Notes under the pieces: generated by a model
Told to the model about the DNA's origin: nothing
Seen by the model: only the letters and a program-made list of their open reading frames with translations
Database searches by the model: none
Part shown: piece by piece, positions 8,168-16,603 of the stretch
How the letters are laid out: every line of letters begins with the position of its first letter
Numbering within the stretch: the first letter of the stretch is position 1
Program-made: the position numbers and the translations under genes
Assembly (NCBI RefSeq): GCF_018613325.1
Contig: NZ_JAGGQJ010000002.1
Coordinates: 62,001-126,000, forward strand
From: Bacillus sp. ISL-34
Lineage (GTDB): Bacteria > Bacillota > Bacilli > Bacillales > DSM-1321
DNA length: 64,000 nucleotides
Direction: 5' to 3'

Positions 8168-8782
8168 CAGCCCATCACCGATTGGAATTAGCATGGATTC
8201 CAATTGAGGGTGATTGGCAACCGTTTCATTGAATGCCTTCATGAATGCAGTGTAATGTTTAGGTTCAGCATCCGGATCTGCGACACTGCCCCTCGCAAGT
8301 ACGTTATCCATGACGATCAAAGCACCCGGTTCTGCCAGTTTAATGCAATATTGCAGGTAATTTTCATAATTGTCCTTGTCAGCATCTATAAAGAAAAAAT
8401 CAAATTTCTTGTTATCACGAACGAGTTTTTCAAGGCTTTGGAGAGCTTCTCCCGTCATATATGATACTTGATCGCCAAAGCCAGCTTTGGATAGATTGCG
8501 ATAAGCTAGCTTTGCGTATTCCTCCTTTAATTCAAGGGAGGTTAATATTCCTTCGCTGCCGAATCCCCTGGCAAGGCAAACTCCGCTATAGCCCCCAAGA
8601 GCGCCTATTTCCAAAACATTTTTAGCTCCTGAAATGGATACAAGCATGGTAAGGAGTTTTCCAGATGAGGGGGATACCGATATGGACGGCAATCCGTTTT
8701 CTTGTATGGATGTAATGACTTCTTCCAAAAGGACATCTCCGGTATAAAACACTGAATCGATATAACTGTTAATTTGTTTCAT
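8132..8782 (-). CDS. SAM-dependent O-methyltransferase (CCoAOMT-like family)
   Basis: 216 residues of the class I methyltransferase family related to caffeoyl-CoA/catechol O-methyltransferases and bacterial YrrM. The SAM-binding glycine motif is VLEIGALGGYSG (about residues 57-68). The acidic metal/substrate motif is FFFIDADKDNYENYL, and VMDNVLARG matches the family's third metal-site motif. The last residues (VIVQTNE) are encoded inside repeat array 1. It overlaps the upstream small gene by 14 bases, so they are co-transcribed. The methyl acceptor is unknown; a tRNA-modifying TrmR-type role is possible. Confidence 0.88.
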   Translation of the reverse strand: MKQINSYIDSVFYTGDVLLEEVITSIQENGLPSISVSPSSGKLLTMLVSISGAKNVLEIGALGGYSGVCLARGFGSEGILTSLELKEEYAKLAYRNLSKAGFGDQVSYMTGEALQSLEKLVRDNKKFDFFFIDADKDNYENYLQYCIKLAEPGALIVMDNVLARGSVADPDAEPKHYTAFMKAFNETVANHPQLESMLIPIGDGLTISKVIVQTNE

Positions 8783-9047
8783 TCATTTCCATTCCTTTCT
8801 CACCATTATTGGAAGTTTCCTTTTCTACACTTTTCTTATCGGCTGCTTCATTTTCTTGTATTTCAAATAATTGAATGAAATCGTTGATTAACATATCAAT
8901 CGCTTTTAATTCACCGACTAAGATTTGATTGATGGATTGAAACTCTGGTTTATCTAACTGTTCCATAATGATTGAACGTTTAAGATTCATCATTTCTAAA
9001 AAAGCAATTGCCCTTCCACGGCGAAATGTTTTTGGGCCACACTTCAT
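8769..9047 (-). CDS. Conserved small protein of unknown function
   Basis: 92 residues from ATG 9047, chosen because AAGAAGG lies six bases upstream; a longer frame to 9071 would place this ribosome site inside the gene. The N-terminus MKCGPKTFRRGRAIAFLEMMN is basic. The middle (LVGELKAIDMLINDFIQLFEIQE) is likely helical, and the tail is rich in Glu/Asn. I do not recognise a function. It overlaps the O-methyltransferase start by 14 bases. Confidence 0.7.
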   Translation of the reverse strand: MKCGPKTFRRGRAIAFLEMMNLKRSIIMEQLDKPEFQSINQILVGELKAIDMLINDFIQLFEIQENEAADKKSVEKETSNNGEKGMEMNETN

Positions 9048-9152
9048 TGGCGGCCTTCTTTCTATTATCATAATCTGTTGAAAGGGGTAGCATTTTTGGG
9101 TACACCCTGTCAGGGAATATCACAATCCATCACAAATAGCCTTATTTCTCAA

Positions 9153-9818
9153 TTAGAGGTTCATAGGGGACAAGCGTTTGAATGAACCCTTTAAATGTTG
9201 CTCCATTGCATGTAAAGATTGTTTTAAATCTTTATTTCGTAGGGATTTGATGATTTCTTGATGTTCCTCTGTACCTTCTCTAATGTCGACTTGGCCTTTA
9301 GGATGGTATAAACGAGAGTGATGAAGATGGATGTTCAAACCTTTCCATGAATGAGTTAAAAATGGATTTCCTGCAATATCAAAAATCTTAGAATGGAATT
9401 TCTCATCAGCATCTATAAATGGTCGAAATTGTGTATAGATTGGTTCGTCCGGAATGCTCACTTCCCCCTCTTCAAGAATGCATTCTAATCTTTTGAGATA
9501 TTCTTCCGTTATTTTGCTTACCGCTAATTCCACTGCCTTTAATTCAAGAACTTCACGAGTTTCAAATAAATGTTTGAAAGCAGTTTGATCAAGTAGAGGA
9601 GTAACAATATAACCTCGATGCGGTGTGAATTCTACAAGACCTTGGGCATGAAGGCTAGATAATGCTTCACGTACAGGAACAATGCTGCACTTTAACATTT
9701 CGGCTATTTGATTGATTGTAACTCTTTGTTGGGGTTTTAACCGTTGATCGAGTATTTCTCCTTTGATGAATTCACGAATTTGACTTACAACAGATGGTCT
9801 TTCGAGATTCATGACCAT
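9153..9818 (-). CDS. GntR/FadR-family transcriptional regulator (FCD ligand domain)
   Basis: 221 residues. The N-terminal winged helix carries QRVTINQIAEMLKCSIVPVREALSSLHAQGLVEFTPHRGYIV, the GntR signature. The C-terminal FCD domain (about residues 85-215) has typical His/Asp metal ligands in DADEKFHSKIF and HHSRLYH. AGGAGG sits seven bases before ATG 9818. It is divergent from the sugar-acid type cluster starting at 10377, which it most likely controls in response to a sugar acid. The shared 550-bp intergenic region holds an AT-rich palindrome cluster near 10204-10235 that could be its operator. Confidence 0.9.
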   Translation of the reverse strand: MVMNLERPSVVSQIREFIKGEILDQRLKPQQRVTINQIAEMLKCSIVPVREALSSLHAQGLVEFTPHRGYIVTPLLDQTAFKHLFETREVLELKAVELAVSKITEEYLKRLECILEEGEVSIPDEPIYTQFRPFIDADEKFHSKIFDIAGNPFLTHSWKGLNIHLHHSRLYHPKGQVDIREGTEEHQEIIKSLRNKDLKQSLHAMEQHLKGSFKRLSPMNL

Positions 9819-10376
9819 AATATTTCCTCCTTACTTAGTACTGTCAGTTACCGTTTTTTTTTACTTCTTCAACTATTAGATGTATAAATTGTTTTTTATG
9901 AAAATAAGAAAGTTAAGCCCAGACTAATCCAGATTCCATCAGAAAAATCGAAGCTAGAAGTTATCTCAACTTTTCAAATCATGTAGAAGACCTTTTTTGC
10001 CCGCTTGAGTTGTTATGCATAAGCATTGATAAGCTTTTTACTACTTATCAGTCTTTTTTGGATGACTTAAACCCATCTCAAGATATACTGAATAATTACA
10101 TGAGAAGTGTACATTCTAATTTTTGCTCTCTTTAAACATTTTACACAAAATTCTAATAAATGTATTGCCTAAACAAAAATATTGTATTAGGATAAATCGT
10201 ATAATGATATATCATAATATGATTTATTATATCATAGCCTCTCTAGTGTATGGTTCTTAATGTTTGTTGGATTGTTTGCTACTTCTTTTTTCAAAGCAGA
10301 AGATGAAACATATTCCGTTGTTAATTTTCTGAATAATCAAATTAATTTTGTTTTCTAACAGAAGGGTGGAATGTTG
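9819..10376. promoter_or_regulatory. Divergent control region of the GntR cluster
   Basis: 550 bases without a gene. ATGATATATCAT (10204-10215) is a perfect palindrome, followed by two further half sites ATGAT (10219-10223) and ATCAT (10231-10235), giving four evenly placed half sites: a candidate GntR operator. A 12-base stretch around 10042-10070 with repeated TTATCAG/CTGATAAG-like elements is of unclear meaning. No gene remnant is recognisable. Confidence 0.4.
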
Positions 10377-11330
10377 ATGAATGAATCAAGAGAATTTCTT
10401 AGATTATTGGGTTATCCGAGTGGAGACCTATATGATCTTCCTACATCTACTAAGCGTTTCCCGGATGGTGCTCAATATCGGATTGAAATACCAAGTGTAG
10501 AAGGACCTCGTGCGCTACAAGCAACGTTAGAAGAGGCTGACCGTTTGGGTGTAACGATTCACAGGGTATCGCAAGGCAGTGGGATTATGTTGTTAGCAGA
10601 TGATGAGATTAAAGAAATGTGTGAAATGTGTGCTGAACCTGGAATAGAGTTAAGTCTCTTTGTAGGTCCACGGGGAACATGGGATATTAGCGCACAGCCA
10701 TTTACAACCGCAGGAAAAGTGGCAGCTCTTAGACATGAAGGGGCAGACCAGCTTGTTTATGCGATGGAAGATTTAAAAAGAGGAGCAAGTTTAGGTTTAC
10801 GTGGAGCATTAGTTGCCGATGAAGGGCTGTTGCTCTTAACAAAGGAAATGAAAAAACAAGGAATCCTGCCACAGGACTTTGTGGTAAAAGTGTCTGTTCA
10901 GATGATGGCTTCTAATCCTGTATCTATTAAATTAATGGAAGATTTGGGAGCGGATACATACAATGTCCCAACAGCTTTGACGTTACCTAAGCTTGCGGCG
11001 ATCCGGCAGGCTACAGACATGCCAATTGATCTATATGTAGAAGTTCCTGATGGATTTGGTGGTTTTATTAGGCACTATGAAATTCCAGAGTTTATTCGCA
11101 TTTTGGCTCCTGTCTACATCAAGTTTGGATTACGTAATCACCCAGATGTGTATCCATCAGGAAAGCACTTGGAATCAATTAATGTGGATTTATGCAAAGC
11201 GAGAGTGCATCGGGCTTCATTAGGAATGCAAGTAATCGAGCGCTACTTTTCGGAAGCGGTTACATCTGAATTAGGGGCAGAGGGATTAGGTATTCCAGTC
11301 AGTAAATCATTGAATAAAACAAGCATATAA
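10377..11330 (+). CDS. U32-peptidase-like TIM-barrel protein of unknown function
   Basis: About 317 residues. The sequence suggests a TIM-barrel enzyme (alternating beta/alpha pattern, for example ELSLFVGPRG, DFVVKVSVQMMASNP, DLYVEVPDGFGGFIRHYE, VYIKFGLRNHPDVYP). My tentative match is to U32-family/peptidase-like proteins seen beside UxaA-family genes; I have no firm function. ATG 10377 has GGGTGG seven bases upstream, whereas ATG 10371 would be almost on top of it. It is the first gene of the operon with the two UxaA-family subunits, so it may act on the product or substrate of that dehydratase. It is probably not a real peptidase. Confidence 0.6.
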   Translation: MNESREFLRLLGYPSGDLYDLPTSTKRFPDGAQYRIEIPSVEGPRALQATLEEADRLGVTIHRVSQGSGIMLLADDEIKEMCEMCAEPGIELSLFVGPRGTWDISAQPFTTAGKVAALRHEGADQLVYAMEDLKRGASLGLRGALVADEGLLLLTKEMKKQGILPQDFVVKVSVQMMASNPVSIKLMEDLGADTYNVPTALTLPKLAAIRQATDMPIDLYVEVPDGFGGFIRHYEIPEFIRILAPVYIKFGLRNHPDVYPSGKHLESINVDLCKARVHRASLGMQVIERYFSEAVTSELGAEGLGIPVSKSLNKTSI

Positions 11331-11373
11331 ATTCCAAATAAATTATGGAATTAAATATAAAGGGGGAGCTTAT

Positions 11374-11697
11374 ATGACTACTTTGTATCGAACCGTTATG
11401 ATGCAACCGAATGACAATGTGGCAACTGCTTTGACTAACATTCCAGCTGATAATCTAGTTCATGTCTCATGTCAGGGGAAAGTATACGAAATTAAGGTAA
11501 AGGATGACATCGAATTTGGTCATAAATTTGCTGTTGTCGCGATTGAAGCAGGAAATGATGTATTCAAATACGGTGAAGTAATTGGGATTTCTGTAAAGGA
11601 TATTGAAGTGGGTGAACACGTGCATATCCACAATGTAGATGGAAAAAGAGGAAGGGGAGACAAAACGAATGAAACAAAATCAACTATGGGGTTATAG
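11374..11697 (+). CDS. UxaA-family dehydratase, small SAF-domain subunit
   Basis: 107 residues forming a SAF domain (DNVATALTNIPADN, then KDDIEFGHKFAVVAIEAGNDVFKYGEVIG and the metal-binding-type end EVGEHVHIHNV). This is the N-terminal piece of altronate/galactarate dehydratases, here a separate protein, as in two-subunit enzymes such as sulfolactate sulfo-lyase (SuyA). AAAGGGGGAG precedes ATG 11374. Its 3' end overlaps the large subunit gene by 29 bases. The pair should act as one hydro-lyase; the substrate (sugar acid, or sulfolactate) cannot be fixed from sequence. Confidence 0.85.
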   Translation: MTTLYRTVMMQPNDNVATALTNIPADNLVHVSCQGKVYEIKVKDDIEFGHKFAVVAIEAGNDVFKYGEVIGISVKDIEVGEHVHIHNVDGKRGRGDKTNETKSTMGL

Positions 11698-12835
11698 ACG
11701 ACCGGATGGTCGAGTGGGTATCCGTAATCATGTTCTTATTTTGCCTACAATTGTATGCGCAACACAAGCTGCAAAAAATGTAACAGATCTTGTCCAAGGC
11801 ACAGTATCCTTTATTCATCAGCACGGTTGTGCTCAAGTTGGAGTCGACTACGATCAAACGTTTCGAACATATGTAGGAATGGCTACTAATCCAAATGTGT
11901 ATGGTGTTGTCGTCATGGGGCTTGGATGTGAAACGCACCAGGGAAGAAGTGTTGCTGCTGAAATTGCAAAGTGTGGAAAGCCAGTTGAATTGGTATCCAT
12001 TCAAGACCATAGTGGAACGCTTGGGGCAACAGCAGAAGCTGCAAGAGTTGCAAGTCAAATGGTACAGGATGCTTCTGCCTTAGTTCGAGTGCCATTCGAT
12101 ATTAGTGAATTAATTGTTGCAACAGAATGTGGTGGGTCAGATGCTTGTTCTGGGCTTTCTGCAAATCCAGCGGTAGGTTTTGTCAGCGATATGATTGTTG
12201 ACAGAGGAGGAACAGCGATTTTGGCTGAAACAACAGAGCTAATTGGAGCGGAGCACCTTTTGGCAAATCGTGCTGTAGATGAGAGAGTAGCAAAGAAAGT
12301 GTATCAAGTTATCGAGGCAATGGAAAATCGTGCAATTATGATGGGTGTTGATATTCGTACTGGAAACCCAAGTCCTGGTAACCGAAAAGGTGGTCTTACA
12401 ACATTAGAGGAAAAATCACTTGGAGCAGCAACTAAAGCCGGAACGAGACAATTACAGGAATTAATTGACTATGCTCAAATGCCGACGAAAAAAGGGCTTG
12501 TTTGGATGGATACTCCTGGTCAAGACATTGAGCAATTAACAGGAATGATTGCGGGGGGAGCCCAGGTCGTTTTATTTACAAGCGGACGTGGAACACCAAC
12601 TGGTTCACCTATCGCTCCTGTAATTAAGATTGCGACCAACACTCCAATGTTTGAAAAAATGAGAGAAAATATGGATGTCAATGCTGGAAAAATCGTTGAA
12701 GGATCAGAATCTCTAGAATCTGTCGGCCAACGAATCTTCGATGAGATTATGTTAACAACCGCTGGAAAGCTTACGAAATCAGAAATTCTAAAACAACATG
12801 ACTTTGGAATATGGCGAATTGGTCCAACATTTTAA
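11669..12835 (+). CDS. UxaA-family dehydratase, large catalytic subunit
   Basis: 388 residues, the C-terminal part of altronate/galactarate dehydratases (YRRPDGRVGIRNHVLILPT start). Conserved Cys/Glu elements are HQHGC, VMGLGCETHQG and ATECGGSDACSG, likely ligands of the iron site. I start at ATG 11669, seven to nine bases after GGAAGGGGAG; the frame open from 11639 has no ribosome site. It encodes the partner of the SAF subunit. With KdgT downstream, dehydration of an aldonate/aldarate to a 2-keto-3-deoxy acid is the most likely reaction. SuyB-type sulfo-lyase is the main alternative. Confidence 0.87.
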   Translation: MKQNQLWGYRRPDGRVGIRNHVLILPTIVCATQAAKNVTDLVQGTVSFIHQHGCAQVGVDYDQTFRTYVGMATNPNVYGVVVMGLGCETHQGRSVAAEIAKCGKPVELVSIQDHSGTLGATAEAARVASQMVQDASALVRVPFDISELIVATECGGSDACSGLSANPAVGFVSDMIVDRGGTAILAETTELIGAEHLLANRAVDERVAKKVYQVIEAMENRAIMMGVDIRTGNPSPGNRKGGLTTLEEKSLGAATKAGTRQLQELIDYAQMPTKKGLVWMDTPGQDIEQLTGMIAGGAQVVLFTSGRGTPTGSPIAPVIKIATNTPMFEKMRENMDVNAGKIVEGSESLESVGQRIFDEIMLTTAGKLTKSEILKQHDFGIWRIGPTF

Positions 12836-12863
12836 TTTAAAGTTAGTAAGGTAGGTTATTAGA

Positions 12864-13117
12864 ATGACAGTATTAAGAGTAAAAACCGAGATAAAAACAT
12901 ACAAGAACTACATAAATGGTGGGTGAGTTTTTCTTCTATAAATAAGGTAGGTATTAGTATCAATCTATGATGAAGACGGGTATGTTCAACAATCCAACGA
13001 AAAAATGTTAATGAACCTGTAGAAGTTGCTAAGAGAGCACAAATTCACTGGAGAAAACTATAAGGTACGCAAGAAGAAAATATCTCTATAGGATTTGTAT
13101 GAAGGAATTATTGAAAC
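12864..13117 (+). pseudogene. Frameshifted remnant of an aldehyde dehydrogenase (YcbD/2-oxoglutarate-semialdehyde type)
   Basis: From ATG 12864 one reads MTVLRVKTEIKTYKNYING, an aldehyde-dehydrogenase N-terminus (KNYINGEW). A shift then gives WVSFSSINK. Further fragments in changing frames are DEDGYVQ, EPVEVAKRAQIHWRKL and KYLYRICMKELL, which follow the order of conserved blocks in this family (GYVQ, AV..A..AW.KL, YL.KIAD). Several stops and frame changes lie between them, and the rest of the ~480-residue enzyme is missing. The remaining bases to 13302 show no block I can identify. In sugar-acid pathways this enzyme performs the last step to 2-oxoglutarate, so its loss suggests the cluster no longer runs, or runs to another product. 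Confidence 0.65.
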
Positions 13118-13302
13118 CTATCATACTAGAAGTTGGTTTGTAAAAAAGCATTATTGATTATTCTACTCGAAAGCTTCCTAATGAAAGCGTTGTCAATTGA
13201 AACGGACCAAAAACTATAATGCACTTACTGGGACAAATATTACAAAGAAAACAATGAATTTTTCATACCCTTAAAAGTTAAAGAAAAATGGAGGTTTGAA
13301 TA

Positions 13303-14439
13303 ATGAAAATAAAACAATCAATTGAAAAAGTCCCTGGTGGATTGATGGTTGTCCCTCTTCTTTTTGGTGCTCTGGTAAATACAATTGATCAATTGCACCT
13401 CCCTTTCATAATGAATTTTCTAAAGAGTGTTGGTGTTGCTCCGAATGAAGCCGGATATTATGAATTTTTAATGATTGGAGGATTTTCACAGGCTTTGTTT
13501 AAAGAGGGTGCTCTAACATTGTGTGCATTGTTTTTATTTTGTGCCGGGAGCCAAATGAACCTTCGAGTAGGTGGAAAGGCTTTAAAGAAAGGGGTCATAT
13601 TAACTACTTCTAAATATATAGTCGGCGTTGCTATTGGAGTTTCTTGGGGCCTTCTCTCCGACCCTGTCAATGGTTGGCTTGGTTTATCTAGTATGGCCAT
13701 AATTGCAGCTATGACTAATGGTAATGGTGGAATGTTTGCGGCGCTGACAGGCCAGTATGGGAATCGTTCGGATGTGGGTGGGACAGCTGTCCTTTCTCTC
13801 AATGATGGTCCATTTTTCACTTTAATGGCTCTTGGAATGATGGGGGCAAGCTTCCCTGTAATTGCTTTTGTTGCTGTACTTTTACCAATAATAATTGGAA
13901 TGATATTAGGTAATTTAGACAAGGAAATTCGTGGTTTTTTAGCTTCTGGAGAATCTCTTGTCATTCCTTTTTTCGCCTTTGCACTAGGGGCAGGAATGAA
14001 CTTATCAAACTTTTTTAACGGAGAAGTTGTTGGAGCTGGAATTGTCCTTGCATTGATGACTGTTATTTTCACTGGTGGTATAGGAGCACTTGTATTTAAG
14101 TTATTTCGCGAGAAAAGCGTTATTGCCCCTTGGGCAGAAGCATCTACTGCTGGAAATGCAGCGGCTACACCTGCAGCAATTGCGGCTGCTGCGACCGTAG
14201 CAGGTGGTTCCGGATTAATGACAGTATCAGAAGCACAAGTATACAAAGATCTGGTCAGCATAGCCACGGCTCAAATTTCTGTCGCAACTATTACAACAGC
14301 TCTCCTCTGTCCAATTGCGGTTATTTTAGTAGATAAGTATCAACAAAAAAGAGGAATTGATGGAAAACTAGAATTTTATGACCAGTCCAAAAAGGCGATG
14401 AAAAACGGCGAAATTTCAGTCGAAAATGATATTATTTAA
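13303..14439 (+). CDS. kdgT: 2-keto-3-deoxygluconate permease family transporter
   Basis: 378 residues with about ten hydrophobic segments. The sequence follows the KdgT family closely: EKVPGGLMVVPLLFGALVNT start, GGFSQALFKEGALTLCALFLFCAGSQMN, ITNGNGGMFAALTGQYG-type loop (here MTNGNGGMFAALTGQYGN), and APWAEASTAGNAAATPAAIAA near the end. It imports 2-keto-3-deoxygluconate or a related sugar acid with protons. GGAGG is seven bases before the ATG. It lies downstream of the UxaA-type dehydratase and the broken dehydrogenase; co-transcription across the 467-base gap is uncertain. Confidence 0.92.
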   Translation: MKIKQSIEKVPGGLMVVPLLFGALVNTIDQLHLPFIMNFLKSVGVAPNEAGYYEFLMIGGFSQALFKEGALTLCALFLFCAGSQMNLRVGGKALKKGVILTTSKYIVGVAIGVSWGLLSDPVNGWLGLSSMAIIAAMTNGNGGMFAALTGQYGNRSDVGGTAVLSLNDGPFFTLMALGMMGASFPVIAFVAVLLPIIIGMILGNLDKEIRGFLASGESLVIPFFAFALGAGMNLSNFFNGEVVGAGIVLALMTVIFTGGIGALVFKLFREKSVIAPWAEASTAGNAAATPAAIAAAATVAGGSGLMTVSEAQVYKDLVSIATAQISVATITTALLCPIAVILVDKYQQKRGIDGKLEFYDQSKKAMKNGEISVENDII

Positions 14440-14699
14440 ATGATTGTTGTCTTCAATAATAGATCTCATAAAACCCCATATTAACAATCAGTATAAAAAC
14501 TTCAGGTGTTCCTATGTAGGCAGTATCATAAACCCAAAACCTCGTATCCTAACAACTTAACTACTGAAACTGTCTGTTTTTATTCCTAATTACTTTAGTT
14601 TATTACCAAAAAGTTTCATAACCTAATTTTACACGGCATCACGTTCGAATTTAATTATCAATAAAAAAACAGATCACCATTCAAGCAGGTGACCTGTTT
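14440..14699. other. Convergent gap between kdgT and the marR gene
   Basis: No coding or regulatory signal is seen other than the shared hairpin at 14663-14702. Confidence 0.5.
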
Positions 14700-14702
14700 T
14701 TA
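14663..14702. terminator. Bidirectional terminator between kdgT and marR
   Basis: AAAACAGATCACC pairs with GGTGACCTGTTTT (one mismatch) around a 9-base loop, with A and T runs on both sides, so it serves both converging genes. Confidence 0.8.
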
Positions 14703-15143
14703 TTTTTGAACTTTACTAAGTAAATCCAAAAGCTGTTGTTTTTCCGTCTCATTCAAGTTGGCAAATTGTGAAGCCTGAAAATGCTCTTGTTTTGGAACAA
14801 CTTCATGAAAAAACTCTTTTCCTTCCTCAGTCAATGAAAGGTATTTTGTTTTCCATTCCTGTTCCCGTTTAATCAATCCCAATTCTTCCATTTTCCTTAA
14901 TAGTTGAGTGATATTGCCTTTCGTCACAAAAAGCTTGTTTGCCAGTTCTTGTTGAGACAATCGCTCATGCGAACCCACTTGAACCAAGATATCGAATTGG
15001 GCTGCCGTTAGATTCCATTTCTTTAAATGTTGATTGGATTCACGGATACTTTGGTTATATATTCGCGTCATTCGGAACCATAACATTAAACCCAGTCGTT
15101 CCTCATTATTAGATGTGGAGGGATTTGTTATGTCTTCTTTCAA
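14700..15143 (-). CDS. MarR-family transcriptional regulator
   Basis: 147 residues with the MarR winged helix: LTAAQFDILVQVG, recognition helix region LSQQELANKLFVTKGNITQLLRKMEELGLIKRE, and the wing WKTKYLSLTEEGKEFF. I start at TTG 15143, five bases after GAGGTGA; the GTG at 15152 is part of that ribosome site. Upstream of the gene is AGTTTATGAATAAACT (15176-15191), the same palindrome core found at the isochorismatase promoter. The gene therefore probably represses itself and that hydrolase, perhaps in response to quinones or electrophiles (inference). Confidence 0.9.
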   Translation of the reverse strand: MKEDITNPSTSNNEERLGLMLWFRMTRIYNQSIRESNQHLKKWNLTAAQFDILVQVGSHERLSQQELANKLFVTKGNITQLLRKMEELGLIKREQEWKTKYLSLTEEGKEFFHEVVPKQEHFQASQFANLNETEKQQLLDLLSKVQK

Positions 15144-15175
15144 GAATGTCACCTCATTCTTTCTTTGTCACAGTC

Positions 15176-15191
15176 AGTTTATGAATAAACT
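15176..15191. promoter_or_regulatory. Candidate MarR operator upstream of the marR gene
   Basis: AGTTTAT-GA-ATAAACT is a perfect inverted repeat 33 bases upstream of the marR start. The same arms occur inside 17208-17223 at the isochorismatase promoter, and CAGTCAGTT lies beside both. Confidence 0.65.
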
Positions 15192-15275
15192 AATTTGATG
15201 TCAAATGCAAAAACTTCCAAATTCGATATAAAGAAACCAGTATTACGTTTGATACTGGTTTCTTTGATTCCATTA

Positions 15276-16367
15276 TTATGTGGTCGTTAGTTTAGCAAAG
15301 ATGATAAAAAACAGAGTTAATTCGCCTATTATCACAATATTCGGTACCGCGAAAATCAAATTACAAATAAAAAAGACTGCTAAAATCCCTAAAAATAACC
15401 CCAAATGATATATTTGCAGCCGTTGGTGCTTATGTCTATATTGGTGGAAAACAAAAGTGGTTGAAATGAAATAGAGCAATACGGAACCAAAAACAAAATA
15501 TAGAATAAATGAATAATGGACCTCATGTAAAAACAATAATCTGATGGCTGCTGCAATCATGCTTATAGACATTAAAATAAACAGATGACCGTAAATGATG
15601 ATTTGGCCGGAAGATTGTACAGACTTGTCGACTTTCTTCTCCATGTTATCGAAATATTGCCACCACATAGCTATTATCAGGGCAAATGAAATGATGGAAA
15701 AGGCTATAGAATCCCAATTTCCTTGTTTAGGTTGAATGACAGCAAGAGTGCTGACAAGAGCTTCCCCAAAGAGAATGATGGTAAATAGACCAAAGCGCTC
15801 CAACAAGTGGGCCGTATTTGTAGGAACCTTTTCCAAGCACTTTCTACCAAGGATCGGGACAATGATATCGATCAGGATGCCCAAGTACAACACAGCATAT
15901 CGAAGCCAAGAATCAAAAAGGACGGAGAATAAAGAAATGACGATTCCAATCCAAAAATACCTTCCCAAAAAAAGTGCTGCCTTTTTTCGAACTCCCTCTT
16001 CCATCCGTTGTACAACAAGATATTGGATGGCAGTCACGGCTCTTAAGCCAATATAACCAATTAAAAAAGAAAGGTAATAAGGATCAAAATCAACAGATAA
16101 GCTTGATGTCATAATCAGGACAAAAAACATTTGCAATATCAAAAATAGCCGTTGATGAAATACATCCTTTCCAAACCGGTTAATAAATATGGTTTGCCCT
16201 ACCCAAGCCCACCAGATAGGAATAAAAATCAACACGAACTTAAATAAATATTCTGGATGGATATATCCATCCTCAACATGCAGTAAAACATGAGTTGCGC
16301 CCGCAACGGCCGCCACAAATAACAAATCATAAAAGAGCTCTAACCATGTAACTTTCTTTTCATCCAT
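15276..16367 (-). CDS. Low-temperature-requirement A (LtrA) family membrane protein
   Basis: 363 residues with about ten transmembrane helices. The N-terminus KVTWLELFYDLLFVAAVAG is the LtrA signature, and LLERFGLFTIILFGEALVS is the second conserved block. The start is ATG 16367, with GGGAGGAG seven bases upstream; the 24 extra residues in the longer frame are not supported. The function in bacteria is not defined beyond the original low-temperature growth phenotype in Listeria. It stands alone on the minus strand between the marR gene and a divergent FMN reductase gene. Confidence 0.88.
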   Translation of the reverse strand: MDEKKVTWLELFYDLLFVAAVAGATHVLLHVEDGYIHPEYLFKFVLIFIPIWWAWVGQTIFINRFGKDVFHQRLFLILQMFFVLIMTSSLSVDFDPYYLSFLIGYIGLRAVTAIQYLVVQRMEEGVRKKAALFLGRYFWIGIVISLFSVLFDSWLRYAVLYLGILIDIIVPILGRKCLEKVPTNTAHLLERFGLFTIILFGEALVSTLAVIQPKQGNWDSIAFSIISFALIIAMWWQYFDNMEKKVDKSVQSSGQIIIYGHLFILMSISMIAAAIRLLFLHEVHYSFILYFVFGSVLLYFISTTFVFHQYRHKHQRLQIYHLGLFLGILAVFFICNLIFAVPNIVIIGELTLFFIIFAKLTTT

Positions 16368-16603
16368 TTCTGCACTCCTCCCAATCGCCTTATGGTTTAT
16401 AGTATGTTGGAAAAATTCAGAAAATGGAAGAGGGTTCAATATGACTTTGGAGAATGGAATTTAGAATTCATGATCAATTATAGGAAGTTCTTTTTACCCA
16501 GCTATTATGTTTTGCCATATATAGTGATTAGGAATAATGTCACTTTTTACTATTGGTATATTATGGTATTGCAGGAGATGATTTCAAATAGGGAGGGAAT
16601 TAG

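Noticed and set aside
13458..14267. Long minus-strand ORF (269 codons) inside kdgT
   Set aside because: It is antisense to a clear KdgT gene, has low-complexity composition (Ala/Pro/Ile/Lys) and no ribosome site.
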